This document shows positions 17,228 to 26,242 of a stretch of 64,000 nucleotides of DNA, in pieces. Position 1 is the stretch's first letter. Each line of letters begins with the position of its first letter. The notes under the pieces were generated by a model. It was not told where the DNA came from. It searched no databases and worked only from the letters and a program-made list of their open reading frames with translations. Made by a program: the position numbers and the translations under genes. Origin of the DNA: JBELHR01 sp049606855 (lineage in GTDB: Bacteria; Bacteroidota; Bacteroidia; Flavobacteriales; Flavobacteriaceae); NCBI GenBank assembly GCA_049606855.1, contig JBMYVY010000013.1, forward strand, positions 1 to 64,000. Reading direction: 5' to 3'.

Positions 17228-20200
17228 TTAGAACGTTGCTTTAACACTGAAACCATAACGCTTAGAACTTGGACCATTCAAGTAGTCAAATCCTCGACCA
17301 TTTCCAACACCTAATCCAGCAACGTTTGGATCAAAATTAGTGTTACCAGGAATATTAGGCGCATAGAACCATAAGTTATTACCAGAAACCGTAAAACTAA
17401 CCGTACCAAACGGTGAGTTTTCCAATATACTCTGAGGTAAAGAATAGGCCACAGAAACTTCTTGTAATCTGAAACGCGTAGCATCGTAGATTAGCATTTC
17501 ATCTGGACCATATAACACGTTACCAAAGTAATAATCTGAATTGTTAATTTGAGTAGTGTTTGGCTCTCCTGCTGGATTAACACCAGGAAGAATAAATGGA
17601 GCCTCACGATTAACACCTTCTTCTGCTACTACACCACGACCCAATAAAGTCGCTGTTGTATAAGATAAGATATCTCCACCTTGAACCCAAGTCATAAGTG
17701 CATTAACAGATAAACCTTTATAGCTAAATCCGTTTGACCAGTTAAAGTTAAAATCTGGGTTTGCATCTCCAATAATGTTGTTTCCATTTTGAACAACATA
17801 ATCTCCAGCACCATTTACCATTTTGTTTCCATTCTCATCACGAGCAATAGATGTACCAATGATAGTTCCTAAAGATTCACCAACAATAGCAGCATTACCT
17901 AAGTTTGTAAAACCAGAATATACAACGATATCTGTATCTAAACCAAGGTCTTTAGTGATAGCTTCAGATTTAGCCATGTTAATAGCAGTATTCCAGTTAA
18001 AACCAGAAGGATTTCTGAAAACATCCAAAGCAAGATCAATTTCGAAACCATTGTTTTCAATTTGACCAACGTTAGTTTCAGTATTTGTATAACCTGTTGA
18101 AGGATCCAATGGTCTTGTAACAATAAGATCATTTGTAACTCTTCTATAAACAGATAAATCCATTGACAATCTGTTATCAAACATACGACCTTCTATCCCT
18201 AATTCTAATTCCCCGATAGTTTGAGGTTTCAGGTTTGGATTTCCTAATGTTAGAGCTGTAGAGTTCGTTACAACATCAACTCCCGCATCATCTTGGAAAT
18301 ACTGAGTATCAAGACTCAAAGTAGTTGCAATTGGATAACCTAATGGGAATGAAGCAGAAGTACCGTAACCTGCTCTTAACTTTAAGAAATTAAAAGTATT
18401 AGATTCTTTTAATGCTCCAATCATTTTAGTAGGTACCCAAGAAACAGAAGCAGAAGGATAGAAAATAGAGTTATTCTCTTCTGACAAGTTAGAAACCCAG
18501 TCATTACGTCCTGATAATGTTACATATAAGAAATTATTAAAATCAACTTCAGCTTGACCGTAGGCTCCTAAGATATTACGTTCTTCTGAATATTGAATTT
18601 CATCTTGCGTTGCGAAGTTAAAATGTCTTAAAACTCCAAACACTTGTTGACCTGTTGAAGAAACACCTTGTCTATCATAACGGTCATTACGAGAAGTTAC
18701 CCCCGTTGTAAATGTTACACCAAATTGATCTCCAAGATCAAAGTTTCCGTTAATATTCAAGTTATGATCCTCAATTTTGTTCGTGTTTGTCCAAGTTTGA
18801 TAAACACCTAACTGGTTAGATATCGAACCTGTTTTACCTCCTTTATTTGAGTAGTTTGTATTGTTTTCATTATAAACGTCAATACCGTACTTATATGAAA
18901 GCAAAAGGTTATCACTGATATCATAAGATACATTTACCGAACCAAAAGTTCTGTAAGTATCTTGCTCGTTTGCCGCATTAGCTACAGTCCATAATGGATG
19001 TTGAATAGAGTTATTCTGGCGGTAATATACAGATTCTCCTGTCACAGGGTTTTGATATGGAAGTCCAATCATATCCACTGAACGAGGAGTATAAAATAAG
19101 TTTCCGAAAATAGAAGCATTATCACCAGCAACATTAGATCCATAACCTGCAGCAACTGGAGGCGTAACGAAATCTGTATAGGTATAGTTCAATGTAGAAG
19201 CAACTGTAAACTTGTTTGATAATTTTGCTCTACCACCTACAGAAATAGCGTCTCTTCCTAATGAGTTACCAGGAGTAAACCCTTCTTCATCAAGATTACC
19301 ATAACTGAAATTATAGTTCACATTTCCGTCATCTGAAGCTCCTCTCATATTAACAGATACATTTTTAATTGTTCCCGTTCTAAAGAAATTACCTACAGAA
19401 TTATAAGGCTTCCAATCGTATCGTGCATCAGCATATTCTGGAAACGCTTGAGGAATACCAGTCGATGAAGCTGCAGTTGAATATGGGTGAGGTAATGTTC
19501 CGTTCTCATCAAAAGCTGAAGAACTTCCCCATCCTGCTGGACCATCTTTTGCAAATGAAGGACCCCAGTTTGAGAAGAACCAACCAAATGCTTGATCAAA
19601 TCCTCCACCGTATTCATCCTGATAATCAGGCATAGATGCAATCTCATTCCAGTAATAACCTGCTGAAATTGAAATTTCATTCTTCTTTTTAACCCCTTTA
19701 GAAGATCCTGATTTAGTAGTAATCAAAATTACACCATTCGCACCTTGAGTACCATAAAGGTTCGCCGCAGCAAGACCTTTTAATACAGATACAGATTCAA
19801 TATTATTTGGATCTAAATCTAAGAAACGAGATGAACCGTTGTTACCATCAATAAAATCTCCCTGTGCATTTGTATTTGATGCAAAAGGCACACCATCTAC
19901 AATAAATAATGGCTGGTTGTTTCCAGAAAACGAGTTCATCCCTCTAATAAGGATACTCGTACCTGATCCAGACATACCAGATTGGTTCGTAATTTGAACC
20001 CCTGAGGCTTTACCAGAAAGAACACGCCCTACATCACCTTCCGTTCTCTGCTCTAATTGAGCCTGATCAACGTTCGATACTGCATAACCAAGAGCTTGTT
20101 TCTCTCTTTTAATACCTAAACCTGTTACGACAACCTCTTCTAAAAGGTTCTCACTTTCCATTGATACATCTACAGACGTATCGTCTCCTAGTGTAATTGT

Positions 20201-20440
20201 AACGGATTTCATTCCGATATAAGAGAATTGAAGCTGATCTCCTGGCTTAGCATCTATACGATACAATCCTTCGAAGTCTGTTTCACTTCCCTTACTCGTC
20301 CCGACAATTACAACACTTACTCCAGGTAGTGGCCCGCTTTCGTCGGCAACAACACCAGAATAAGTCTTCTCCTGTGCAAAGGAAACTTGCACCACGAACG
20401 CTAACAATAGCGTTAGTAATCCATTTAACTTTGTTTTCAT
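17228..20440 (-). CDS. SusC/RagA-family TonB-dependent outer-membrane transporter
   Basis: Third SusC, 1070 residues. The signal peptide (1-22), carboxypeptidase-D-like domain (DESGPLPGVSVVI, FEGLYRID) and EEVVVTGLGI (101-110) are collinear with the other two. The plug contains YGTQGANGVILITTKSG, and the barrel ends SVKATF. The gene heads a minus-strand operon of SusC, SusD and lipoprotein that converges on the other two loci. The ATG follows a leader nearly identical to that of the first susC. Confidence 0.95.
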   Translation of the reverse strand: MKTKLNGLLTLLLAFVVQVSFAQEKTYSGVVADESGPLPGVSVVIVGTSKGSETDFEGLYRIDAKPGDQLQFSYIGMKSVTITLGDDTSVDVSMESENLLEEVVVTGLGIKREKQALGYAVSNVDQAQLEQRTEGDVGRVLSGKASGVQITNQSGMSGSGTSILIRGMNSFSGNNQPLFIVDGVPFASNTNAQGDFIDGNNGSSRFLDLDPNNIESVSVLKGLAAANLYGTQGANGVILITTKSGSSKGVKKKNEISISAGYYWNEIASMPDYQDEYGGGFDQAFGWFFSNWGPSFAKDGPAGWGSSSAFDENGTLPHPYSTAASSTGIPQAFPEYADARYDWKPYNSVGNFFRTGTIKNVSVNMRGASDDGNVNYNFSYGNLDEEGFTPGNSLGRDAISVGGRAKLSNKFTVASTLNYTYTDFVTPPVAAGYGSNVAGDNASIFGNLFYTPRSVDMIGLPYQNPVTGESVYYRQNNSIQHPLWTVANAANEQDTYRTFGSVNVSYDISDNLLLSYKYGIDVYNENNTNYSNKGGKTGSISNQLGVYQTWTNTNKIEDHNLNINGNFDLGDQFGVTFTTGVTSRNDRYDRQGVSSTGQQVFGVLRHFNFATQDEIQYSEERNILGAYGQAEVDFNNFLYVTLSGRNDWVSNLSEENNSIFYPSASVSWVPTKMIGALKESNTFNFLKLRAGYGTSASFPLGYPIATTLSLDTQYFQDDAGVDVVTNSTALTLGNPNLKPQTIGELELGIEGRMFDNRLSMDLSVYRRVTNDLIVTRPLDPSTGYTNTETNVGQIENNGFEIDLALDVFRNPSGFNWNTAINMAKSEAITKDLGLDTDIVVYSGFTNLGNAAIVGESLGTIIGTSIARDENGNKMVNGAGDYVVQNGNNIIGDANPDFNFNWSNGFSYKGLSVNALMTWVQGGDILSYTTATLLGRGVVAEEGVNREAPFILPGVNPAGEPNTTQINNSDYYFGNVLYGPDEMLIYDATRFRLQEVSVAYSLPQSILENSPFGTVSFTVSGNNLWFYAPNIPGNTNFDPNVAGLGVGNGRGFDYLNGPSSKRYGFSVKATF

Positions 20441-20749
20441 TATTTAATTATTTGAATTAGTCGAAACGAAAATGCTAATTATATCTTAATATTCAAAGTA
20501 TTTTTATTAAAATCTGTTAAATTTTAATAATAATTCAATGATTATGGGACATTGTCGCGACTTGTGAAATACTTTTCAGAAGCCCTAATTATTGATATCA
20601 CAAATTCCACATTCTATTATTGGTAACTATACTGTATTTCATTAAAAAATTAGGAATCTAAGAAAAATGACGGATCTCGGTAAAGACTGAGAAATTTTAT
20701 TAATATTGCAAAATAACAAACCATTAAATAATAAAAGGAAACTGAAAAA
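20441..20749. other. Divergent intergenic region, susC / secreted-protein pair
   Basis: This 309-base AT-rich gap holds the minus-strand susC promoter (20467-20497) and an ATTAAAATTTAAC near-palindrome (20516-20528) upstream of it. For the plus-strand gene at 20750 I see no convincing consensus promoter, only TAATATTG at 20701-20708. No ORF or RNA structure is recognisable. Confidence 0.6.
20467..20497 (-). promoter_or_regulatory. Promoter of the third susC
   Basis: On the minus strand TTTG (20494-20497) is followed after exactly 19 bases by CATTTTCG (20467-20474), which ends 26 bases before the ATG. The bases after it, TTTCGACTAATTCAAATAAT, closely match the first susC leader (CTCCGATTAACTCAAATAAT). 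Confidence 0.65.
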
Positions 20750-21436
20750 ATGAAACGAATATTAGCACTTCTTACCCTAATTATCTCATTTAATAGCAAC
20801 GCACAAACACTCGACAAAAATCTCTTTATTCAAATCTCAACAATTCCGGTGCTGGACCAAACTTTAGGTAGTCCATATTTTGATGATAAATTCACAGAAG
20901 GCGTAGTCAAGGATTCTAAGGTAAAAAAGAGTAGTCAACATTTATTGAGGTACAACGCCTATTCAGATCAATTTGAAGTACAGTATAAAACGAAACTTTT
21001 TGCAGTGGTTAAAAATTCAGACATTATTGTAAGGGAATCAAAAACCACCTATGTATTTACTGCTTTCACTCCTTTATTTAGTAAAAAAATTAAAACGGGC
21101 TATCTCGAAGAACTTGAAGCGAATCTTTTATACCTCAGACACGTTAAAGAAATAAAAGAAGGGCGTGAATCAGCTAACTCTGTTGCTGCAAGTATTCCAG
21201 ACAAATTGATCATAGTGAAGGAACTATATACTTATACTGAAGACGGAAAAGCAGTTGGTGTAAAATGGAATACAAAAAATATATTAAAAGTATTCCCAAT
21301 AGAAGCCCGCGAGGATATGGCACGTTATTTGAAAGAAAATAAACTCAAAGTCAAGAATATTGAGGATCTAAGAACATTAGTTAAATTTCATAACGATATG
21401 TTAAAAAGTGAATCAGGACTTGCTTTGAAAAATTAA
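20750..21436 (+). CDS. Secreted protein of unknown function, paralogue of next gene
   Basis: I do not recognise this family by name. The 228 residues begin with a Sec signal peptide (MKRILALLTLIISFNSNA-Q). The mature part has a beta-rich N-half with LRYNAYSDQFEV (about 64-75) and a C-half with LKHVKEIKEG-like helix, SIPDKLIIVKELY and VFPIEAREDMARYLKEN. The last half reads like a short helical repeat that ends such periplasmic proteins. The neighbour 30 bases downstream shares these blocks, so the pair is a tandem duplication and likely co-transcribed. There is no lipobox, so it is probably periplasmic. Confidence 0.7.
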   Translation: MKRILALLTLIISFNSNAQTLDKNLFIQISTIPVLDQTLGSPYFDDKFTEGVVKDSKVKKSSQHLLRYNAYSDQFEVQYKTKLFAVVKNSDIIVRESKTTYVFTAFTPLFSKKIKTGYLEELEANLLYLRHVKEIKEGRESANSVAASIPDKLIIVKELYTYTEDGKAVGVKWNTKNILKVFPIEAREDMARYLKENKLKVKNIEDLRTLVKFHNDMLKSESGLALKN

Positions 21437-21466
21437 TCAACTTATTTTCAACCAAATAATCAAACT

Positions 21467-22162
21467 ATGAAGTACCTATTAGCCTTGTTGATCTCCATTT
21501 TGATCAGCACCGTTTCGCAGAGCCAAACTGTTTCTACTACACAGAATTGGGCAAGACAAGATCTCATGCAAAAAACCAACAAAGTAATTGGAGATAACCT
21601 CCCGGAAAATGTTGAAGGAAGCATGTATTACCTTTCCTCTTATGCTCCTGGATTTCTTTATTACGATTCCAATAAGCTAGAAAGAGAATTTGAATATCGT
21701 TATAATGCGTTTTCAGATCAAATAGAGGTGAAAACTCCTGAAGGATCAGATTATTTAGCACAAAGCCCTAAATTATCCGTTGATATCATGGGGAAATATT
21801 TCTCTTATGTACAGTATCTAAATCCCTCAGATGAAAGTATTGCCTTTGGTTACATGATAAAATTACTTGAAGACGATGACTTTATATTGTTTCAAAGGGA
21901 ATACAAACAATTAAAAGAAGGTAAGAAGTCTACCAATGGAATGACTCCTGACCTCCCATCAAAACTTGTAGATAAATCCGATTTTTACATAAAAACAGAT
22001 AAGCATACCTATGCCTATGAGTTTCCTCAGAGTAAAAAAGAGTTATACAAAATGTTTCCAGAGATCAAAGGAGGTTTAAAGAGTTTTCTTAAAAAAGAAA
22101 AAATAGACTTAAGCGACCCTAATGATATTATCAAAGTATTGGAATATTGTTACGATGAATAA
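21467..22162 (+). CDS. Secreted protein of unknown function, paralogue of previous gene
   Basis: 231 residues with a signal peptide (ISTVSQS-Q) and the same landmarks as its upstream neighbour: YRYNAFSDQIEV (about 68-79), a REYKQLKEGKKSTNG block, DLPSKLVDKSDFY and MFPEIKGGLKSFLKKEKIDL near the C-terminus. Identity outside these blocks is low, so the duplication is old or the copies have diverged in function. No catalytic motif, metal site or membrane segment is visible beyond the signal peptide. It is followed after 23 bases by rlmB, which has its own -7 element. Confidence 0.7.
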   Translation: MKYLLALLISILISTVSQSQTVSTTQNWARQDLMQKTNKVIGDNLPENVEGSMYYLSSYAPGFLYYDSNKLEREFEYRYNAFSDQIEVKTPEGSDYLAQSPKLSVDIMGKYFSYVQYLNPSDESIAFGYMIKLLEDDDFILFQREYKQLKEGKKSTNGMTPDLPSKLVDKSDFYIKTDKHTYAYEFPQSKKELYKMFPEIKGGLKSFLKKEKIDLSDPNDIIKVLEYCYDE

Positions 22163-22173
22163 AAAATGAGCCC

Positions 22174-22181
22174 TATCTTTG
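22174..22181 (+). promoter_or_regulatory. -7 element of rlmB (possible leaderless transcript)
   Basis: TATCTTTG is a perfect TAnnTTTG match ending only 4 bases before the rlmB ATG (22186). Transcription would begin at or next to the start codon. No TTTG stands 19 bases upstream; a TTG at 22147-22149 is 24 bases away. Confidence 0.5.
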
Positions 22182-22185
22182 CTTT

Positions 22186-22920
22186 ATGGAACAAACAAAA
22201 ATATTTGGGATTAGAGCAGTTATAGAGGCTATAAATTCTGGGGTAAGTGTTGATAAGGTTTTTATTCAAAAAGGAATAAAAGGACCTTTAATGCAAGAAC
22301 TAAATCAATTGATTAAGGACAACAATATTAGCATTAGTTTAGTTCCTATTGAAAAATTAGACCGCTTAAGTAAAAATAACAATCATCAAGGTGCAGTTGC
22401 GCAAATAGCAGCTGTGCCTTTTTTTGATTTTGACGAGATTCTAAATGAAGAATCTCCGATGGAAAACAGAAAATTCCTATTACTTGATGGCGTATCAGAT
22501 GTTAGAAATTTTGGAGCTATAATAAGAACAGCTGAATGCACAGGTGTTCGAGCTATTGTAATCGCTAAGTCAGGATCAGCCCCCTTAAATGCAGAAACAA
22601 TCAAAACCTCAGCTGGAGCAGCATTTAAAGTGCCAATTTGTAAAGTGGACCATATTAAAGATGCAGTTTTTATGCTGCAAGCCTCTGAAATAACTACTGT
22701 AGCAGCAACTGAGAAAACCGACACCACACTATATGATGTAGACTTTTGTCAGGATATCGCCATAATTATGGGAAGTGAACACAAAGGTGTCAATCCATCA
22801 ATACTTAAAATTGTGGATTACAAAGCAAAATTACCTATGCTTGGAAGTATTTCGTCACTAAATGTTTCTGTCGCTTGCGGTGCCTTCCTCTATGAAGCCA
22901 TCAGACAAACTACTCTTTAG
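22186..22920 (+). CDS. rlmB: 23S rRNA 2'-O-ribose methyltransferase, TrmH/SpoU family
   Basis: A cytoplasmic SPOUT-fold methyltransferase that uses S-adenosylmethionine to methylate ribose in rRNA; RlmB of E. coli acts on Gm2251. The 244 residues contain the N-terminal substrate-binding domain (NNHQGAVAQ, about 65-73) and the three SpoU motifs: RNFGAIIRTAE (107-117, with the catalytic Asn-Arg), IIMGSEHKGV (193-202) and SLNVSVACGAFLYE (224-237) in the knot. Exact rRNA target is by analogy. Its last 63 bases overlap the rhomboid gene on the other strand. Confidence 0.9.
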   Translation: MEQTKIFGIRAVIEAINSGVSVDKVFIQKGIKGPLMQELNQLIKDNNISISLVPIEKLDRLSKNNNHQGAVAQIAAVPFFDFDEILNEESPMENRKFLLLDGVSDVRNFGAIIRTAECTGVRAIVIAKSGSAPLNAETIKTSAGAAFKVPICKVDHIKDAVFMLQASEITTVAATEKTDTTLYDVDFCQDIAIIMGSEHKGVNPSILKIVDYKAKLPMLGSISSLNVSVACGAFLYEAIRQTTL

Positions 22921-23535
22921 GTTCCCATCCTCATCAAAATAATTATCAAATTCAGTTTTTTCAAAGACATACTCGTCATTGCTTGGGCCTTTACGCCTGT
23001 ATAAAAAGGCGAGTAATACACCACATGCAAAGCCCGAACTATGACCTTCCCAAGAAATGTGCTCCTCAATGGGAAAAAGGTACCAAAATAGCCCGCCATA
23101 CCAAAATATTAAAGCCAATGCCAAAGCCATTAAACGATAGTTTTTCCTCAATAACCCGCTAACTATTATAAACCCAAATAGACCATAGACAAGGCCACTT
23201 GCCCCTATATGTATATTTGACCTCCCAAAAATCCACGTTCCTAAACCAGAAAACAATAAGCTCAACAGAAAAACTCTTAGCGCAATATCACGATAGAAAT
23301 AAAAAAGCGCGTTTATCAATACGAACAAGGCCACAGAGTTATTGAACAAATGCTTTACAGACCCATGCAATAAAGGAGCAAAAATCAATCCTCGCAAACC
23401 AATCGCCTTTCTCGGATCAATCCCCAAATAATTAAAATTCAATCCACTAAAATATTCAAAACAGTACAGCGACCAGAGTAAGGTCAAAATTAGAACAGAT
23501 AAAAGAGGGTTGAATTTGTAGGCTTGTTCTTTCAA
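22858..23535 (-). CDS. Rhomboid-family intramembrane serine protease
   Basis: 225 residues with about six hydrophobic segments between residues 9 and 178. The catalytic dyad is visible as Ser113 in GASG (111-114) and His165 in EGHSSG. The upstream HGSVKHLFNN (57-66) supplies the oxyanion His/Asn of the family. A soluble acidic C-tail (about 185-225) is unusual in sequence and its last 21 codons lie antisense to rlmB. The only plausible start is TTG (23535), since the next Met is far inside. Substrates are unknown; rhomboids cleave membrane-anchored proteins. Confidence 0.88.
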   Translation of the reverse strand: MKEQAYKFNPLLSVLILTLLWSLYCFEYFSGLNFNYLGIDPRKAIGLRGLIFAPLLHGSVKHLFNNSVALFVLINALFYFYRDIALRVFLLSLLFSGLGTWIFGRSNIHIGASGLVYGLFGFIIVSGLLRKNYRLMALALALIFWYGGLFWYLFPIEEHISWEGHSSGFACGVLLAFLYRRKGPSNDEYVFEKTEFDNYFDEDGNLKSSLSDGFIEEGTASDRNI

Positions 23536-23574
23536 TTTATGAGTTTTGAGGATTAATTTACTAATTTTACCCTT

Positions 23575-24852
23575 ATGAATAACATCCCCTTAGCGGAACG
23601 TTTAAGACCGCAAAATATAGAAGACTACATTGCTCAGGACCACTTGGTTGGGACTAGTGGGCAACTGAGTACACATATAAAAAACGGTATTATTCCATCG
23701 CTAATTCTATGGGGGCCTCCAGGAATTGGAAAAACCACCTTAGCTGAAATTATTGCAAAGGAATCGAAGCGGCCTTTTTATACCCTAAGTGCCATTAATT
23801 CCGGAGTGAAAGATGTTCGTGAGGTTATACAAAAAGCAAAAAACTCGGGAGGTTTATTTACCTCTCAAAACCCAATTTTGTTTATTGATGAAATTCACAG
23901 GTTCAGTAAATCTCAGCAAGACAGTCTGCTCGCTGCCGTCGAAAAAGGTTGGGTGACTTTGATTGGAGCCACCACGGAAAATCCGAGTTTCGAAGTTATA
24001 CCTGCTCTTTTATCGAGATGTCAAGTTTATATTTTGAAACCCTTCAACAAAGAAAATCTCGTTGCATTGTTGCAAAGAGCCATGGATGAAGACCAAACAA
24101 TAAAAGAAAAAAACATTGACCTTGTCGAAACAGAGGCTCTAATTCACTTGTCCGGTGGAGATGCACGTAAACTTTTAAATATTTTTGAGCTCGTGGTTAT
24201 GAGTGAGGAAAATGGAGCGCGAATCGATAACGACTTAGTGTATCAAAAAGTACAGAAGAATGCGGTTCGCTATGACAAAACAGGGGATCAACATTACGAT
24301 ATTATTTCAGCTTTTATCAAATCCATAAGAGGTTCAGACCCTAATGCGACGGTTTATTATTTAGCACGAATGCTCGCCGGTGGGGAAGATCCAAAATTTA
24401 TTGCTAGACGATTGATCATATGTGCTTCAGAAGACGTTGGAAATGCCAATCCAAATGCCTTAATACTTGCGAACAATGCATTCAGTGCAGTACAGAATAT
24501 TGGAATGCCTGAAGCTCGAATAATACTCAGTCAATGTGCCATTTATCTAGCAAATAGTCTGAAATCCAACTCAAGTTATGAGGCAATAAACCAGGCTTTG
24601 GCATTAGTAAATCAAACAGGAGATCTACCGGTACCCTTACATTTGAGAAATGCACCAACTAAACTCATGAAAGAATTGGACTATGGGGCCAATTATAAAT
24701 ACGCCCATAGTTATGAAAATAGTTTTGTGGACCAAGAATTTATGCCGGAAGAACTCAAGGGCAAAACCTTATATCAACCAGCAAATAACTCCAGAGAAAA
24801 TCAATTCAGACAGTATTTAAAATCTCTTTGGAAAGAAAAGTACGGCTATTAA
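23575..24852 (+). CDS. rarA: Replication-associated recombination protein A (AAA+ ATPase)
   Basis: RarA (MgsA) is a clamp-loader-related AAA+ ATPase that acts at stalled replication forks with SSB and RecA. The 425 residues show Walker A GPPGIGKTT (47-55), Walker B FIDEIHRF (103-110), the sensor 1 GATTEN motif, an arginine-finger SRCQ and the C-terminal tetramerisation domain with the MLAGGEDPKFIARRL stretch. Length is typical. The gene is divergent from rhomboid with 39 bases between them, and its last 4 bases overlap the convergent secreted-protein gene. Confidence 0.95.
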   Translation: MNNIPLAERLRPQNIEDYIAQDHLVGTSGQLSTHIKNGIIPSLILWGPPGIGKTTLAEIIAKESKRPFYTLSAINSGVKDVREVIQKAKNSGGLFTSQNPILFIDEIHRFSKSQQDSLLAAVEKGWVTLIGATTENPSFEVIPALLSRCQVYILKPFNKENLVALLQRAMDEDQTIKEKNIDLVETEALIHLSGGDARKLLNIFELVVMSEENGARIDNDLVYQKVQKNAVRYDKTGDQHYDIISAFIKSIRGSDPNATVYYLARMLAGGEDPKFIARRLIICASEDVGNANPNALILANNAFSAVQNIGMPEARIILSQCAIYLANSLKSNSSYEAINQALALVNQTGDLPVPLHLRNAPTKLMKELDYGANYKYAHSYENSFVDQEFMPEELKGKTLYQPANNSRENQFRQYLKSLWKEKYGY

Positions 24853-25541
24853 TTTTGTCGCTTGAAATTTAAAGTACCAAAACTGGACTCCATTGATACA
24901 CCTAGATTTGTCAATTTTAAGCTATAGGTTTTTGGATCTCCTTCCCAAATTAATTCATACGTCCCTTCTTGTTCAGTTTCTTTCAAACTACCTACGCGTT
25001 CCTTATCTCCTAATACAATATCATACCCACCCGAATCAACTGCAATAATCTCCAATTTCAAAGAATCTCTAAAGTATGTACCTGATATACTCAAGGTCTC
25101 AACCTCAACAACTCCATATTCGTATGGCAATTCAGCAATTGAATTAAAAGATTTTCTAACAACATCTGGATAGCCTTTTTCATAGGCTTTAATTTTTGAT
25201 TTTTGAACCTCTCCTTGATAAATAACCTCATTTCGACAATCCACTAAATCAATACGCATTTTAAAAGTGAACATATTTGATAAATCAACAAGCATTACCT
25301 TAACTCCCTTACAAGGGTCTGAAATTAGATCTTCAGGCAGTTTTCTATCGTCATAAATCACATCAAATCCTTTCTTCTCTAGCAAGAATTCTAATAATTC
25401 GTTAATTCGAAATGAATTCGCCTCGCGCTGAAATTCGTATTGATTCTTAATCACCGCATACTTATAATCATTCAAATTGACTTGACTATACCCTGAAATA
25501 CTCAGAAATATAGCAAGTATTAACACTATTCTTGTTTTCAT
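24849..25541 (-). CDS. Secreted protein of unknown function
   Basis: I cannot assign this 230-residue protein. It has a signal peptide (ILAIFLSISGYS-Q), then a conserved-looking segment NDYKYAVIKNQYEFQ and NELLEFLLEKKGFDVIYD typical of small periplasmic proteins of Flavobacteriia, two Cys (about 78 and 103) that could form a disulfide, and a C-terminal beta-rich half. The start ATG overlaps the upstream nucleotidase stop (ATGA), so it is translated with the four-gene operon headed by radC. The stop overlaps the rarA stop on the other strand by 4 bases. Confidence 0.65.
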   Translation of the reverse strand: MKTRIVLILAIFLSISGYSQVNLNDYKYAVIKNQYEFQREANSFRINELLEFLLEKKGFDVIYDDRKLPEDLISDPCKGVKVMLVDLSNMFTFKMRIDLVDCRNEVIYQGEVQKSKIKAYEKGYPDVVRKSFNSIAELPYEYGVVEVETLSISGTYFRDSLKLEIIAVDSGGYDIVLGDKERVGSLKETEQEGTYELIWEGDPKTYSLKLTNLGVSMESSFGTLNFKRQN

Positions 25542-26227
25542 AAAATTCGTTTTATTTCTTCCAGCTTTTTAACTTCTAAATAATTTCCTGTATTTTCCTG
25601 ATTATCAAAATTGCAAAATATCGCATGCATATCTGAATCCAATGCTCCTTGAACATCTGCTTCTTGATTATCGCCAATCATTATACTCTCTGCAGCCATG
25701 GCTCCTGCTCTATTTAAAGCTTCTTTAAAAACCAATGGATTGGGTTTTTGGACTCCTACGGACTCTGAAGTGATAAACGCACTAAAATAGTTTGATATGC
25801 CTGAGTTTACACATTTTTTCCATTGAACTTCTTTGAATCCATTGGTAATCATGTGCAATTGGTAATTTTTTTCCTTTAAATAATCCAAAAGTTCAATGCT
25901 TCCATCAAACAACTTGTTATACTTTGGTAAGGTTAAAATATAATCATCAGCCAGTTCGTCAATTAACGCATCAGAAGCATTAAACCCCAATATATCGAAG
26001 CTGTCCTTTAGTCTTCCATACCGCAACTCCTCCTTACCCACTTCTTGCTCTCGATATTTCTTCCAATACATCGCATTAATTGGATTGTAAATACGCTTAA
26101 ATTCGTCAAAATCAAGTTCAATTCCCCTTTTCGTAAATAGCTCTAAATAACTGGCATCCGAATTGGATTCAAAATCCCATAAGGTGTGATCGAGATCGAA
26201 AAACACATGCCTAACATCCTTTATCAT
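25538..26227 (-). CDS. HAD-superfamily nucleotidase, YjjG type
   Basis: A cytoplasmic HAD hydrolase of 229 residues. Motif I is FFDLDHTLWDF (9-19, nucleophile Asp11, acid Asp13), motif II is MITNG (about 135-139), motif III Lys lies in the VQKPNPLVF region and motif IV is IMIGDNQEADVQGA. The DHTLWDFE variant of motif I and the alpha-helical cap match the YjjG-type pyrimidine nucleotidases, which in E. coli remove non-canonical nucleoside monophosphates. It lies 15 bases after the deacetylase-like gene and overlaps the next gene by ATGA. Confidence 0.85.
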   Translation of the reverse strand: MIKDVRHVFFDLDHTLWDFESNSDASYLELFTKRGIELDFDEFKRIYNPINAMYWKKYREQEVGKEELRYGRLKDSFDILGFNASDALIDELADDYILTLPKYNKLFDGSIELLDYLKEKNYQLHMITNGFKEVQWKKCVNSGISNYFSAFITSESVGVQKPNPLVFKEALNRAGAMAAESIMIGDNQEADVQGALDSDMHAIFCNFDNQENTGNYLEVKKLEEIKRIL

Positions 26228-26242
26228 AAGCGCAAGATAAAA

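Noticed and set aside
17209..17277. Longer start for the third SusD
   Set aside because: It overlaps susC by 50 bases and hides the lipoprotein signal peptide that begins at 17208.
4528..20440. Genomic island carrying the SusCD loci
   Set aside because: No integrase, tRNA site, flanking repeat or base-composition change was seen, so transfer cannot be supported.
22386..22727. 113-codon minus-strand ORF inside rlmB
   Set aside because: It is antisense to conserved SpoU motifs and lacks start signals; a shadow.
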